Positions 8,832 through 19,258 of a stretch of DNA of 64,000 nt are shown in pieces. A program made the position numbers and the translations under genes. The stretch spans positions 19,127 through 83,126 of the forward strand of contig CAMEOT010000011.1 in NCBI GenBank assembly GCA_945929965.1. Direction: 5' to 3'. Under the pieces are notes generated by a model. That model worked only from the letters and a program-made list of their open reading frames with translations. It had not been told where the DNA came from and did not search any database. This DNA comes from an uncultured Lachnospiraceae bacterium. Lineage in GTDB: Bacteria; Bacillota; Clostridia; Lachnospirales; Lachnospiraceae. The stretch's first letter is position 1. Each line of letters starts with the position of its first letter.

Positions 8832-10094
8832 ATGGCGGGAACAGTCATAGAATATTTAAAAAAATACGGAGATATTCCATTTCGCGAAAAACCTCTGAAT
8901 GATGTGGACAGTCTGGCCTTATGCCAGCTTTCTTATCTAAAGTTCGACGGAATGGTCAGTGACGTGCGTCACAACGGTCCTTCCGTGACGCTGCGGGAGA
9001 TCGCCAAACGGCCGGATGTGGATCAGCTGTTCGGAGATGTGCGTTTTGAAAAGGAGAACCGGGCACTGTTTGAAGGGCTGCTTAGCGGCAGACGCTTCCG
9101 GAATATGAAGCTGAATTGTTATATTAACCTGGTGGAAAAGGAGTGGGAGACCCAGTTCTCTGCGATTACCTTTATCCTGGATGACGGAACACTGTTTTTG
9201 GCATTTCGCGGCACGGATGAGACTATTGTGGGGTGGAAGGAAGACTTCAATATGGCATTCCTGAATCCGGTACCGGGGCAGGAATACAGTGTCAAATATG
9301 TAAATATGGTCACCGGATGGCTGCATCAGCCCTTTTACATCGGAGGACATTCCAAGGGCGGCAACCTGGCGGTGTACAGTGCCATGAAATGTGCACCCTT
9401 TGTGCAGAAGCGGATCCAGAAGATATACAGTCTGGACGGACCGGGATTCCGGCCGGAGGTGCTGAAGGAATGTCATTACAATGCGATAGAAGACAAGGTG
9501 GTAAAGCTGCTTCCGCATTCTTCTATGATCGGGATGATCTTCGAGAGGGATATTCATTACCGCGTAGTGGAAAGTAAAAGCCACGGTCTGCTGCAGCATG
9601 ATCCTTTCTCCTGGCTGGTGAAGGATGATCATTTCGTGGATGTAGGCGATATCTATGAGAGCCAGAGGATCATGAATGATGCTTTAAATGAATGGATCCT
9701 GTCCCTGAACGAGGAGCAGGTCCGTACCTTTGTAGACACACTTTATCAGGTAATCTCCGCTTCACAGGCGGACGATCTGATCACATTTACCGCAGATTGG
9801 AAAAAGAGTATGAATGCGGTAGTTACCGCATTGAAGGAAGTGGACGATCAGACAGCCGAGATGCTGCGTGGGATCATTCGTTCGCTGTTTGAGATAGCCA
9901 GGTGCAAGGTGAAGGAAGAACTGACAGCCACCAAAAAAACACGACACAGATTTAAAAATACGAAGCGAGCAGGGAAAGCAGAGGAAGTCCGGCCGGATCC
10001 GGCAGCCTCTCCGGATGCCATTGTAACCCAAGAATCGGCAGCTCGTCATGCTCCAAAGCTTCGGGGCAGCCATCGTCAGGGCAGACCTGGATGA
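8832..10094 (+). CDS. DUF2974 (Mbeg1-like) alpha/beta-hydrolase
   Basis: The 420-residue product matches the DUF2974 family, annotated as Mbeg1-like and lipase-related. The nucleophile elbow GGHSKGGN lies near residues 173-180, preceded by FRGTDETIVGWKEDF, a typical lipase-3-like strand and loop. After residue 355 the sequence becomes basic and low-complexity (KKTRHRFKNTKRAGKAEEV). The final 47 codons overlap the 3' end of a gene on the other strand, so this tail is probably unconstrained. It has no signal peptide and no transmembrane helix. The substrate is unknown. The GGAAAGGAG ribosome site is well placed. Confidence 0.85.
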   Translation: MAGTVIEYLKKYGDIPFREKPLNDVDSLALCQLSYLKFDGMVSDVRHNGPSVTLREIAKRPDVDQLFGDVRFEKENRALFEGLLSGRRFRNMKLNCYINLVEKEWETQFSAITFILDDGTLFLAFRGTDETIVGWKEDFNMAFLNPVPGQEYSVKYVNMVTGWLHQPFYIGGHSKGGNLAVYSAMKCAPFVQKRIQKIYSLDGPGFRPEVLKECHYNAIEDKVVKLLPHSSMIGMIFERDIHYRVVESKSHGLLQHDPFSWLVKDDHFVDVGDIYESQRIMNDALNEWILSLNEEQVRTFVDTLYQVISASQADDLITFTADWKKSMNAVVTALKEVDDQTAEMLRGIIRSLFEIARCKVKEELTATKKTRHRFKNTKRAGKAEEVRPDPAASPDAIVTQESAARHAPKLRGSHRQGRPG

Positions 10095-10575
10095 TCTTAA
10101 GGTGCTGACCTAAGCGGTCGATTCGTTGGTGGTGGGCACTGTTGACGCGCATTTTGACAGGAAAATACTTGAAAAGACGGGAATCCTCCGTCATAATGGA
10201 GGAATGGAAGGCATCACCGGAAGGCATACTATGTAGTTGATCTACGGGCATATCCTGCAGAATTGTGCCCCCGAAGGCAACATTGATGACCTGCATGCCC
10301 TTGCAGATCCCGATGACAGGGATTCCGGCGGCGATCGCTATGTCGAGAGCCTGGAATTGTAGGATGTCCAGTTCGGTGTCAACAGTGCGGGAACCTTTGT
10401 TTTTTTCACCGAAAAAAGCAGGAGTGATATCTCCGCCGCCCGGCAGGATCAGAGCGTCGCAGGAGATGACTTCCCCGGGGACTAAGGTTGTCACGGTTCT
10501 GGCGGGAAGCTTCCGAAAAAAGGTCTCGTAATTGCCCGTCTGATTCTTACGTCCCAAAATGACTAATTTTGTCAT
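9952..10575 (-). CDS. Class I glutamine amidotransferase-like hydrolase (peptidase C26)
   Basis: This 207-residue protein resembles gamma-glutamyl-gamma-aminobutyrate hydrolases (PuuD-like). It has LILPGGGDI at 42-50, the nucleophile in GICKGMQV (Cys91), and the histidine-glutamate pair in LQWHPE (His187, Glu189). It is shorter than PuuD by roughly 40 residues, so the substrate may differ. The catalytic end lies inside the 143-bp overlap with the DUF2974 gene on the other strand, which shows that this gene owns that stretch. The start codon at 10575 is followed on the other strand by the AT-rich leader of the ATP synthase operon. Confidence 0.85.
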   Translation of the reverse strand: MTKLVILGRKNQTGNYETFFRKLPARTVTTLVPGEVISCDALILPGGGDITPAFFGEKNKGSRTVDTELDILQFQALDIAIAAGIPVIGICKGMQVINVAFGGTILQDMPVDQLHSMPSGDAFHSSIMTEDSRLFKYFPVKMRVNSAHHQRIDRLGQHLKIIQVCPDDGCPEALEHDELPILGLQWHPERLPDPAGLPLLSLLASYF

Positions 10576-10698
10576 ATAATTTTCTGATACCTCATTTTTT
10601 TATAGTTAATATATGCCATAACTTATGATTTTTGCATAGGACAAATTAGCAAAAATGTATCTTACGCATTTTTATAAATAGGAGTAAAATAGCAACGA

Positions 10699-10726
10699 CC
10701 CTGAGGGAGTGGAAACTCCTTCAGGG
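10699..10726 (+). promoter_or_regulatory. Leader hairpin ahead of the ATP synthase operon
   Basis: CCCTGAGGGAGT and ACTCCTTCAGGG pair over 12 positions around GGAA, 25 bp before the atpB start. There is no T-run after it, so it does not look like a terminator. It may stabilise the long transcript or affect translation of atpB. The AT-rich stretch 10576-10690 before it probably holds the promoter, but I could not fix a convincing -35/-10 pair. Confidence 0.5.
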
Positions 10727-10751
10727 ATGTTTACGGAAAGGAAGTGGTATT

Positions 10752-11462
10752 ATGGAGGAATTGGCATCAGAACTGCTCAAAGAACTGAACTGTGATACGG
10801 CGTTTTCGATCAAGCTTCCGGCAGGTCTTCCACTGATCGGCGGAGTACAGCTGGATATTGCGGAATCGGTAGTGATCACATGGGTAGTCATGGCAGTCAT
10901 TCTGATCTTGTCGATTATCCTTACAAGCAACCTCAAAGTACACAATGTCAGCAGACGACAGCTGGTGGCAGAGACAATCGTGACGAAGCTGGAAGGCATT
11001 GTTACGGGAATGATCGGAGAGGAAGGGAAACGGTATGTACCGTATCTGGTAAGTGTACTGTTATACCTGGGCATATCCAATATCATCGGATTGTTCGGCA
11101 TGAAGCCCCCTACCAAGGATCTGAACGTAACAGCGGCACTGGCACTGATGAGTATCATCCTGGTGGAAGCAGCAGGCATCCGCAAAAAAGGCGTGGGCGG
11201 ATGGATCAAGAGCTTCACCGAGCCTATCGCGATCGTAACACCCATCAATATCCTGGAGGTGTTCATCAAGCCCCTGTCTTTGTGTATGCGATTGTTTGGT
11301 AACGTTTTGGGAGCATTCGTTATCATGGAGCTGTTGAAGCTTCTGGTTCCGGTAGCATTGCCGGTACCCTTCAGCTTTTACTTTGATATTTTTGATGGAC
11401 TGATCCAGGCGTATGTATTCGTATTCCTGACATCTATGTACATTAAGGAAGCCATTGAATAA
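10752..11462 (+). CDS. atpB: ATP synthase Fo subunit a
   Basis: This 236-residue multi-pass membrane protein is the stator subunit a, forming the ion half-channels against the c-ring. Five hydrophobic segments are visible. The essential arginine sits in LCMRLFGN (Arg180), inside the conserved fourth-helix block that begins EPIAIVTPINILE. The gene opens the operon. It starts with a GGAAAGGAAG ribosome site and is followed 46 bp later by atpE. No atpI gene is visible upstream. Confidence 0.95.
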   Translation: MEELASELLKELNCDTAFSIKLPAGLPLIGGVQLDIAESVVITWVVMAVILILSIILTSNLKVHNVSRRQLVAETIVTKLEGIVTGMIGEEGKRYVPYLVSVLLYLGISNIIGLFGMKPPTKDLNVTAALALMSIILVEAAGIRKKGVGGWIKSFTEPIAIVTPINILEVFIKPLSLCMRLFGNVLGAFVIMELLKLLVPVALPVPFSFYFDIFDGLIQAYVFVFLTSMYIKEAIE

Positions 11463-11508
11463 GTAACTATTCACTAACAACACTTTTTTAAAACTAGGAG
11501 GATTCATT

Positions 11509-11724
11509 ATGATAGCTATTGGAGCAGGTATTGCAGCACTGGCATGTATCGGAGCAGGTATCGGTATCGGTATCGCAACAAGTAAGGCAGCAGAGGCTGT
11601 GGCAAGACAGCCGGAAGCAGAGAGCAAGATCACCAAGATCTTACTGTTAGGTGGTGCGCTGGCAGAGGCAACCGCTATTTACGGATTCGTTATCGGTATC
11701 CTGATCATTCTGTTCATGGCATAA
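11509..11724 (+). CDS. atpE: ATP synthase Fo subunit c
   Basis: The 71-residue protein is a two-helix hairpin with the conserved cytoplasmic loop RQPE at 33-36. The ion-binding carboxylate is Glu53 in [10 protein letters not shown]. The Na+-type signature seen in Ilyobacter or Acetobacterium has a glutamine in helix 1 and a serine right after the glutamate. Here isoleucine and alanine occupy the aligned positions, so proton coupling is the likelier reading. It has a strong AGGAGG ribosome site, as expected for the most abundant subunit. A highly folded spacer follows before atpF. Confidence 0.96.
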   Translation: MIAIGAGIAALACIGAGIGIGIATSKAAEAVARQPEAESKITKILLLGGALAEATAIYGFVIGILIILFMA

Positions 11725-11899
11725 CTATCCGAAGCCGGAAACGGCACAAACGATCGTCGAATGCTTGCATTCGTAAGAGCGTTTGCGACGATTTACGGCG
11801 ACTAAAACTCCATAAGCAAAAGAAAAGCATCGAAGATGCGGTTTTGCGCATGGAGGTTTCGGATAGTTATAAGAACCGAAGCCGGAAACGGCACAAACG
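11721..11899 (+). repeat. Folded spacer between atpE and atpF with direct and inverted repeats
   Basis: The 206-bp gap between subunits c and b holds several nested repeats. A 24-base sequence is present twice and identical, at 11729-11752 and 11876-11899; each copy contains GCCGGAAACGGC, a GAAA-tetraloop hairpin. A perfect 13-base inverted repeat (11721-11733 with 11858-11870) encloses the inner part. Inside are a stem 11753-11759/11786-11792 around a CGAATG/CATTCG hairpin (11758-11773) and a three-block hairpin at 11808-11855. The left arm includes the atpE stop codon. It may be an inserted repeat or an RNA element that sets the c-to-b expression ratio. No function is known to me. Confidence 0.75.
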
Positions 11900-11930
11900 T
11901 ATAACGAAACGTAAGAAAGGATGAAAGCAC

Positions 11931-12419
11931 ATGCTGAGATTAGATATTAATATTGTATGGACCATCCTGAATCTGTTGATCATATTTGCCATTGTGAAGA
12001 TCTTCCTGATCAAGCCCATCCACAAGATCCTGGATGCGAGACAGGCAGAGATCGATAAGCAATATGCAGATGCAAAAGCCGCACAGGACAGTGCCGAGGA
12101 ACTTAAAACTAAGTACGAGGCATCCTTAAGCGGTGTCCAGGCAGAAAAGGAAGGCATCCTGAACGAAGCAAGAGGCAAGGCTGGCAACGAGTATGACCGT
12201 ATCGTGGCAGATGCCCAGACCGAAGCAAAAAAGATCCTGGACAATGCCAACAAAAATGCCGCACTGGAAGAGCAGAAGCGTATTGAACAGGCACAGGAGC
12301 AGATCGCAGGTCTGGTAGTGGAAGCTACCGCAAAGCTGGTGGCAGCCAAACAGAATGCAGATTCAGACAGAGAACTTTACAACCAATTTATAGCAAAGAC
12401 AGGTGAAAAGATTGATTAG
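11931..12419 (+). CDS. atpF: ATP synthase Fo subunit b
   Basis: This 162-residue protein has one N-terminal membrane helix ([20 protein letters not shown], about residues 11-30) and a long charged coiled coil rich in Ala, Glu, Lys and Gln to the end, as expected for the peripheral stalk. Only one b gene is present, so a homodimer is expected. The start has AGAAAGGATG upstream. Its last 17 bases overlap the start of the fused delta-alpha gene, which implies translational coupling. Confidence 0.95.
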   Translation: MLRLDINIVWTILNLLIIFAIVKIFLIKPIHKILDARQAEIDKQYADAKAAQDSAEELKTKYEASLSGVQAEKEGILNEARGKAGNEYDRIVADAQTEAKKILDNANKNAALEEQKRIEQAQEQIAGLVVEATAKLVAAKQNADSDRELYNQFIAKTGEKID

Positions 12420-14427
12420 TACAGCTTTAGAATACGCAAAAAGATTGCGTGAACTGAATATCCCCGGAGACATTGTAGGTCAGACAGGCGATATCTTTAA
12501 AGCCGTACCGCAGGTGAAGTTGGATTTTGAATCTCCTGCCGTGGCACTGTCTGCCAAGCACAATGTAATAGAAAAAGTATTCCCCTTACAGATCAGAGAT
12601 TTCCTGAAGGTCCTGTGTGATAACGGAGATATCTATCTGTGGGATGATATCTGCACTGCGTATAGAGAACTCTCTCCCGAGAAAAAGGGTGAATTCGTTG
12701 TGACCCTGTCCTATGTGACAGAACCGACCAAGGAGCAGTTACAGAATATCCGTGATTTTGTACAGAAGAAATATCACAGAGACGATATGGCCTTCGAGAC
12801 GAAGGAAGACCCGGCTCTGGGCGGCGGTTTCATCATCCGTGCCGGTAACGAAGTCTATGACTGGAGTACCAATGGTCGTATGAAGCAGTTCGCGGACAAG
12901 CTTTCCCAGGTAGGTAAGACTGCCAGTGAGCAGGGAATCATCTCTATCCTGAAGGGTGAGATCGAAGATTTCCACCTGCAGGCACAGGAGCATGAAATCG
13001 GTTCCGTTAGCTGGGTAGGTGACGGTATCGCCAATGTCAATGGTATCGACCATGCCGAGTACGGTGAGATCGTTATCTTCGATTCCGGTGTCAAGGGAAT
13101 GGTACAGGATGTCCGCAGGGATGAGATCGGATGCATCCTGTTCGGTCATGATACCGAGATCCGTGAGGGTACCAGAGTCGTTCGTACCGGTAAGAGAGCC
13201 GGTATCCCCGTAGGTGACGGATTCAAGGGCAGGATCGTGGATGCTCTGGGAGCACCTATCGACGGCGCAGGTCCCATTAAGGAAGAGGGGTATCGTCCCA
13301 TCGAGCAGCCTGCTCCTTCCATCGTGGACAGACAGTCCGTAGGTGTACCGATGGAGACCGGTATTCTGGCAATCGATTCCATGTTCCCCATCGGTCGTGG
13401 ACAGCGTGAGCTGATCATTGGTGACCGTCAGACCGGTAAGACCTCCATCGCCATCGACGCCATTCTGAACCAGAAGGGTAAGGATGTGATATGTATCTAT
13501 GTGGCCATCGGTCAGAAGGCATCCACCATTGCAAAGCTGGTGGGAACCCTGAAGAAGAACGATGCCATGGATTACACTATTATCGTATCCGCAACCGCCA
13601 GCGATCCTGCACCCCTGCAGTACATCGCCCCTTATTCCGGTACGGCACTGGCTGAGTATTTCATGTATCAGGGCAAGGATGTCCTCATCGTATACGATGA
13701 TCTGTCCAAGCATGCGGTAGCTTACCGTGCACTGTCCCTGTTACTGGAACGTTCTCCCGGACGTGAGGCATATCCCGGAGACGTATTCTACTTACATTCC
13801 AGACTGCTGGAGCGTTCCGCAAGACTGAGCGCAGACAAGGGCGGCGGTTCCATTACCGCACTGCCGATCATCGAGACTCAGGCAGGCGATGTATCCGCAT
13901 ACATTCCGACCAACGTTATCTCTATCACCGACGGTCAGATTTTCCTGGAGAGTGATCTGTTCTTCTCCGGTATGAGACCCGCAGTCAATGTCGGTCTGTC
14001 TGTATCCCGTGTCGGCGGTGCCGCACAGACCAAGGCAATGAAGAAGGCAGCCGGAAGTATCCGTATCGACCTGGCACAGTTCCGTGAGATGGAAGTGTTC
14101 ACACAGTTTGCATCCGATCTGGACAATGCCACCAAGGAGCAGTTACAGCACGGTCATGTATTGATGGAGCTGTTAAAGCAGCCTCTGTGCAGACCTTTAA
14201 GCATGGCAGAACAGGTTATGACCCTGTGCGCAGCCAACGGCAGAGTAATGCTGGACGTGCCTGTAGATCATGTGAAGGATTTCCAGATGCAGTTCTTAAG
14301 TTACATGAAGGAGCAGCACAGTGACATCGTTCGTCAGTTAGAGACCACCAAGGCGCTGGATGACGAGCTGAATAAGCAGATCTGCGATGCAGCTGAGAAA
14401 TTTAAAAAGGAATTCTTGCAAAAATAA
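12403..14427 (+). CDS. atpHA: Fused ATP synthase delta-alpha subunit
   Basis: A single 674-codon frame joins two F1 subunits. Residues 1-170 match subunit delta/OSCP: an N-terminal helical domain, then [14 protein letters not shown], and a closing [16 protein letters not shown] where free delta subunits end. The alpha subunit follows without a spacer. Its beta-barrel starts near [15 protein letters not shown] (199-213), the P-loop GDRQTGKT is at 340-347, and the arginine-finger block [14 protein letters not shown] is near 528. The C-terminal domain is complete. A GTG start at 12403 overlaps atpF by 17 bases. Since alpha is present three times and delta once in the usual enzyme, the fusion poses a stoichiometry question. 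An in-frame ATG at 12880 could give a separate alpha chain, but it has no clear ribosome site. Confidence 0.93.
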   Translation: MKRLISTALEYAKRLRELNIPGDIVGQTGDIFKAVPQVKLDFESPAVALSAKHNVIEKVFPLQIRDFLKVLCDNGDIYLWDDICTAYRELSPEKKGEFVVTLSYVTEPTKEQLQNIRDFVQKKYHRDDMAFETKEDPALGGGFIIRAGNEVYDWSTNGRMKQFADKLSQVGKTASEQGIISILKGEIEDFHLQAQEHEIGSVSWVGDGIANVNGIDHAEYGEIVIFDSGVKGMVQDVRRDEIGCILFGHDTEIREGTRVVRTGKRAGIPVGDGFKGRIVDALGAPIDGAGPIKEEGYRPIEQPAPSIVDRQSVGVPMETGILAIDSMFPIGRGQRELIIGDRQTGKTSIAIDAILNQKGKDVICIYVAIGQKASTIAKLVGTLKKNDAMDYTIIVSATASDPAPLQYIAPYSGTALAEYFMYQGKDVLIVYDDLSKHAVAYRALSLLLERSPGREAYPGDVFYLHSRLLERSARLSADKGGGSITALPIIETQAGDVSAYIPTNVISITDGQIFLESDLFFSGMRPAVNVGLSVSRVGGAAQTKAMKKAAGSIRIDLAQFREMEVFTQFASDLDNATKEQLQHGHVLMELLKQPLCRPLSMAEQVMTLCAANGRVMLDVPVDHVKDFQMQFLSYMKEQHSDIVRQLETTKALDDELNKQICDAAEKFKKEFLQK

Positions 14428-14463
14428 TATTTGCAAACAGTGATAGTAATATAGGAGGTTAAC

Positions 14464-16802
<2,339 letters not shown>

Positions 16803-16813
16803 GGAAAGGCGGT

Positions 16814-17236
16814 GTGCATATGAACACCTTTAGTTTGAAGGTCATTGCCAGTGATAAAGTATTTTTCGATGGAAAATGCGGCATTATTATCGTACCTGCC
16901 CTGGACGGCGAGCAGGCCATTATGTCTCACCATGAGGATATGGTCATTGCCACGAGAGAGGGCGAGGTACGCTTCAAGGAAAAAGAGGAGGATGACTGGA
17001 CCAAAGCCGTAGTCGGTGTGGGCTGTGTCTACATTTCTCATAACCGTGTGATCATGCTGGTAGATACGGCAGAACGCCCGGAGGATATCGACAGAGTCCG
17101 TGCGGAGGCTGCCCTGGAGCGTGCGCAGGAACAGCTGCGTCAGAAGCAGAGTATCCAGGAGTATCATGTATCCCAGGCATCCATGGCGAGAGCAATGCTG
17201 CGCCTGAAAGAAGCCGGAAAATACGAAGTCAAGTAG
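16814..17236 (+). CDS. atpC: ATP synthase F1 subunit epsilon
   Basis: The 138-140 residue protein has the N-terminal beta-sandwich (FFDGKCGIIIVPALDGEQAIMSHHED) and the C-terminal helical hairpin rich in Ala, Arg and Gln that regulates ATP hydrolysis. A GTG at 16814 and an ATG at 16820 are both possible starts; AGGAAAGG at 16802-16808 could serve either. It closes the operon; only a weak AT-rich hairpin follows at 17298-17311. Confidence 0.94.
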   Translation: MHMNTFSLKVIASDKVFFDGKCGIIIVPALDGEQAIMSHHEDMVIATREGEVRFKEKEEDDWTKAVVGVGCVYISHNRVIMLVDTAERPEDIDRVRAEAALERAQEQLRQKQSIQEYHVSQASMARAMLRLKEAGKYEVK

Positions 17237-17366
17237 TAATACGTAAAACATATGTAAAAAGTAACAAAAATAAGCCTGTAATGTTAGCAAATGTGTGCAA
17301 TTCGGAAATTGTTATTTTTCTGTCATTGCGATAAAATCTCTTCAGAATCGTAAGGAGAGTTAAGCG

Positions 17367-19229
17367 ATGGATTATTTACAGAAAAAATCAATACGAAGTG
17401 TCGCAGCAACCATTGCAGGCTTTTTGCGTCACTGCGTTCGGAAAATAGGAATCACCAGAGAGAAGCTTCCTTCCTGCATAGCACTTGCGGTATGTCCGCT
17501 GGTGACATTTTATCTGTTTGAAATGTATACCCACAATCCTTTCACAACGATGCATTTCAAGACACAGATATTGAACATGGCGTTTTATGTACTGAGCGCG
17601 CTTCTGTTATTCGGAATCGTTAAATATGTCCGGGCTGCTCTGATGCTGCAGACAACATTTTTCATGGCGGCAGGTCTTGCAAATTATTATGTGCTGAATT
17701 TCCGGTCAGCACCTATTATGCCCTGGGATATTTATTCCATCGGTACGGCAGCCAGTGTGGCAGGGAATTTTAACTATACTCTGAAGGGCAGCACGGTGCT
17801 GGTCATCATAGGATTCCTGATATTGCTGTTGATCGAGAGCCGTTTTCATATGAAGGCTCCGGCGCGCGTAGCCAAAAGAGCGGCACTTATACTGCTTAGC
17901 ATTGCATTGATCTACGGCTATACGGGTATGGTGCAGAGCGAGAGCTTTGTGCAGAACTTTGGCTTGTACGATAAGCTGTTTACCCCTACCGTCATGAACA
18001 AAAGAGACGGTAATATCGTGGCATTCCTGATGGAACTGGAGTATATGGATGTGGAGAAGCCCGCAGGCTATTCCGCAGATGGTACCGGAAGTGATTATGA
18101 ACAGGCTGGTAAGGATTCCACGGGGCTTGCGGCAGCCGTGGAAGATCCAAAGAGCGTGAAGCGCCCCAATATCATTGTCATCATGGATGAGGCTTTTTCC
18201 GATCTGGCGGTGAGAGGTGATTTCACCACCAACGAGGACTATATGCCCTTTATTCACAGTTTACAGCAGGGTGCGGAGAATACCAGAACCGGCTATCTGA
18301 ATGTTTCCGTGCTGGGTGGGAATACTGCCAATACGGAGTTTGAATTCCTCACCGGCAATACCATAGGATTCCTGCCCCAGGGCAGTGTGGCTTACCAGCA
18401 GTATGTGCAGAAGGAGATGCCGTCTCTGGCATCCTATCTGAAGGAGCTGGACTATCATACCGTGGCGATCCATCCGTATTATGCCAGCGGCTGGGACAGA
18501 GACAGGGTCTATCCGCTACTTGGTTTTGATGAGTTTTTATCCCAGGAGGATTTCACGAATCCGAAACGGATCCGTAACTATATCTCCGATGAGAGCAGCT
18601 TTGCCAAGATCATCGAACTGTATGAGAATAAAAAAGAGGGAGAGCCTCTGTTTGTCTTTAACGTAACCATGCAGAATCACAGCGGTTACGAAGAGGAATT
18701 CCATAATTTTACCCCGGATATCACCGTGGACGGCATTGATTCCAAGGCGTTGTCTATGTATCTGTCTCTGGTAAAACAGACGGATCACGCTCTGCAGGGT
18801 CTGATCGATTATTTCTCTCAGGCGGATGAGGATACCATGATCGTATTCTTCGGGGATCATCAGCCTACGACCTATGTGAGCAATCCGATCTTAAGAAATA
18901 ATAAAGTGAATCCGGAGACTTTAACAGATGAGGAAAATCTGTTAAAATATAAAGTACCTTATGTGATTTGGAGCAACTTTGACATTGAGGAGCAGACGGG
19001 AGGAGAGACCAGTGCCAATTATCTGGCAATGGATGTGCTGGAGAACTGTGATCTGCCGTTGCCTGCCCTGCAGAGCAGTCTGACCGGGCTTCGGAAGGAA
19101 TATCCGGTGATCAGTGCAGCAGGTGTGAGAGAGGCGGACGGCACTCTTACAACTGTGAAGGAATGTGGGGAAGCATTGAACGATTACCGGAGTCTGGAGT
19201 ATTATCTGCTGTTTGATTACGAAAGGTAA
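17367..19229 (+). CDS. LTA synthase-family membrane sulfatase/phosphoglycerol transferase
   Basis: The 620-residue protein has about five membrane helices in its first 200 residues, then an extracytoplasmic alkaline-phosphatase-superfamily domain. Metal and catalytic motifs are IIVIMDEAFSD near residue 270, the probable threonine nucleophile in GGNTANTEFEFLTG near 312-325, and FFGDHQPT near 493. This is the architecture of LtaS, which polymerises glycerol-phosphate on lipid anchors, and of related phosphoethanolamine or phosphoglycerol transferases. It is followed after 29 bp by a YfhO-type protein, which supports a role in lipoteichoic acid or surface polymer synthesis. The exact polymer is not readable from the sequence. 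Confidence 0.85.
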   Translation: MDYLQKKSIRSVAATIAGFLRHCVRKIGITREKLPSCIALAVCPLVTFYLFEMYTHNPFTTMHFKTQILNMAFYVLSALLLFGIVKYVRAALMLQTTFFMAAGLANYYVLNFRSAPIMPWDIYSIGTAASVAGNFNYTLKGSTVLVIIGFLILLLIESRFHMKAPARVAKRAALILLSIALIYGYTGMVQSESFVQNFGLYDKLFTPTVMNKRDGNIVAFLMELEYMDVEKPAGYSADGTGSDYEQAGKDSTGLAAAVEDPKSVKRPNIIVIMDEAFSDLAVRGDFTTNEDYMPFIHSLQQGAENTRTGYLNVSVLGGNTANTEFEFLTGNTIGFLPQGSVAYQQYVQKEMPSLASYLKELDYHTVAIHPYYASGWDRDRVYPLLGFDEFLSQEDFTNPKRIRNYISDESSFAKIIELYENKKEGEPLFVFNVTMQNHSGYEEEFHNFTPDITVDGIDSKALSMYLSLVKQTDHALQGLIDYFSQADEDTMIVFFGDHQPTTYVSNPILRNNKVNPETLTDEENLLKYKVPYVIWSNFDIEEQTGGETSANYLAMDVLENCDLPLPALQSSLTGLRKEYPVISAAGVREADGTLTTVKECGEALNDYRSLEYYLLFDYER

Positions 19230-19258
19230 AACATTCAAGTTTGCAGGTTATTGAAAAT

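Noticed and set aside
12739..13713. Long minus-strand frame opposite the alpha subunit
   Set aside because: Antisense to the conserved ATPase core; composition (Gly, Thr, Asp rich) mirrors the codons of the real gene.
17298..17320. Terminator after atpC
   Set aside because: Only a five-pair A-T rich stem before TTATTTTT; too weak to call with confidence.
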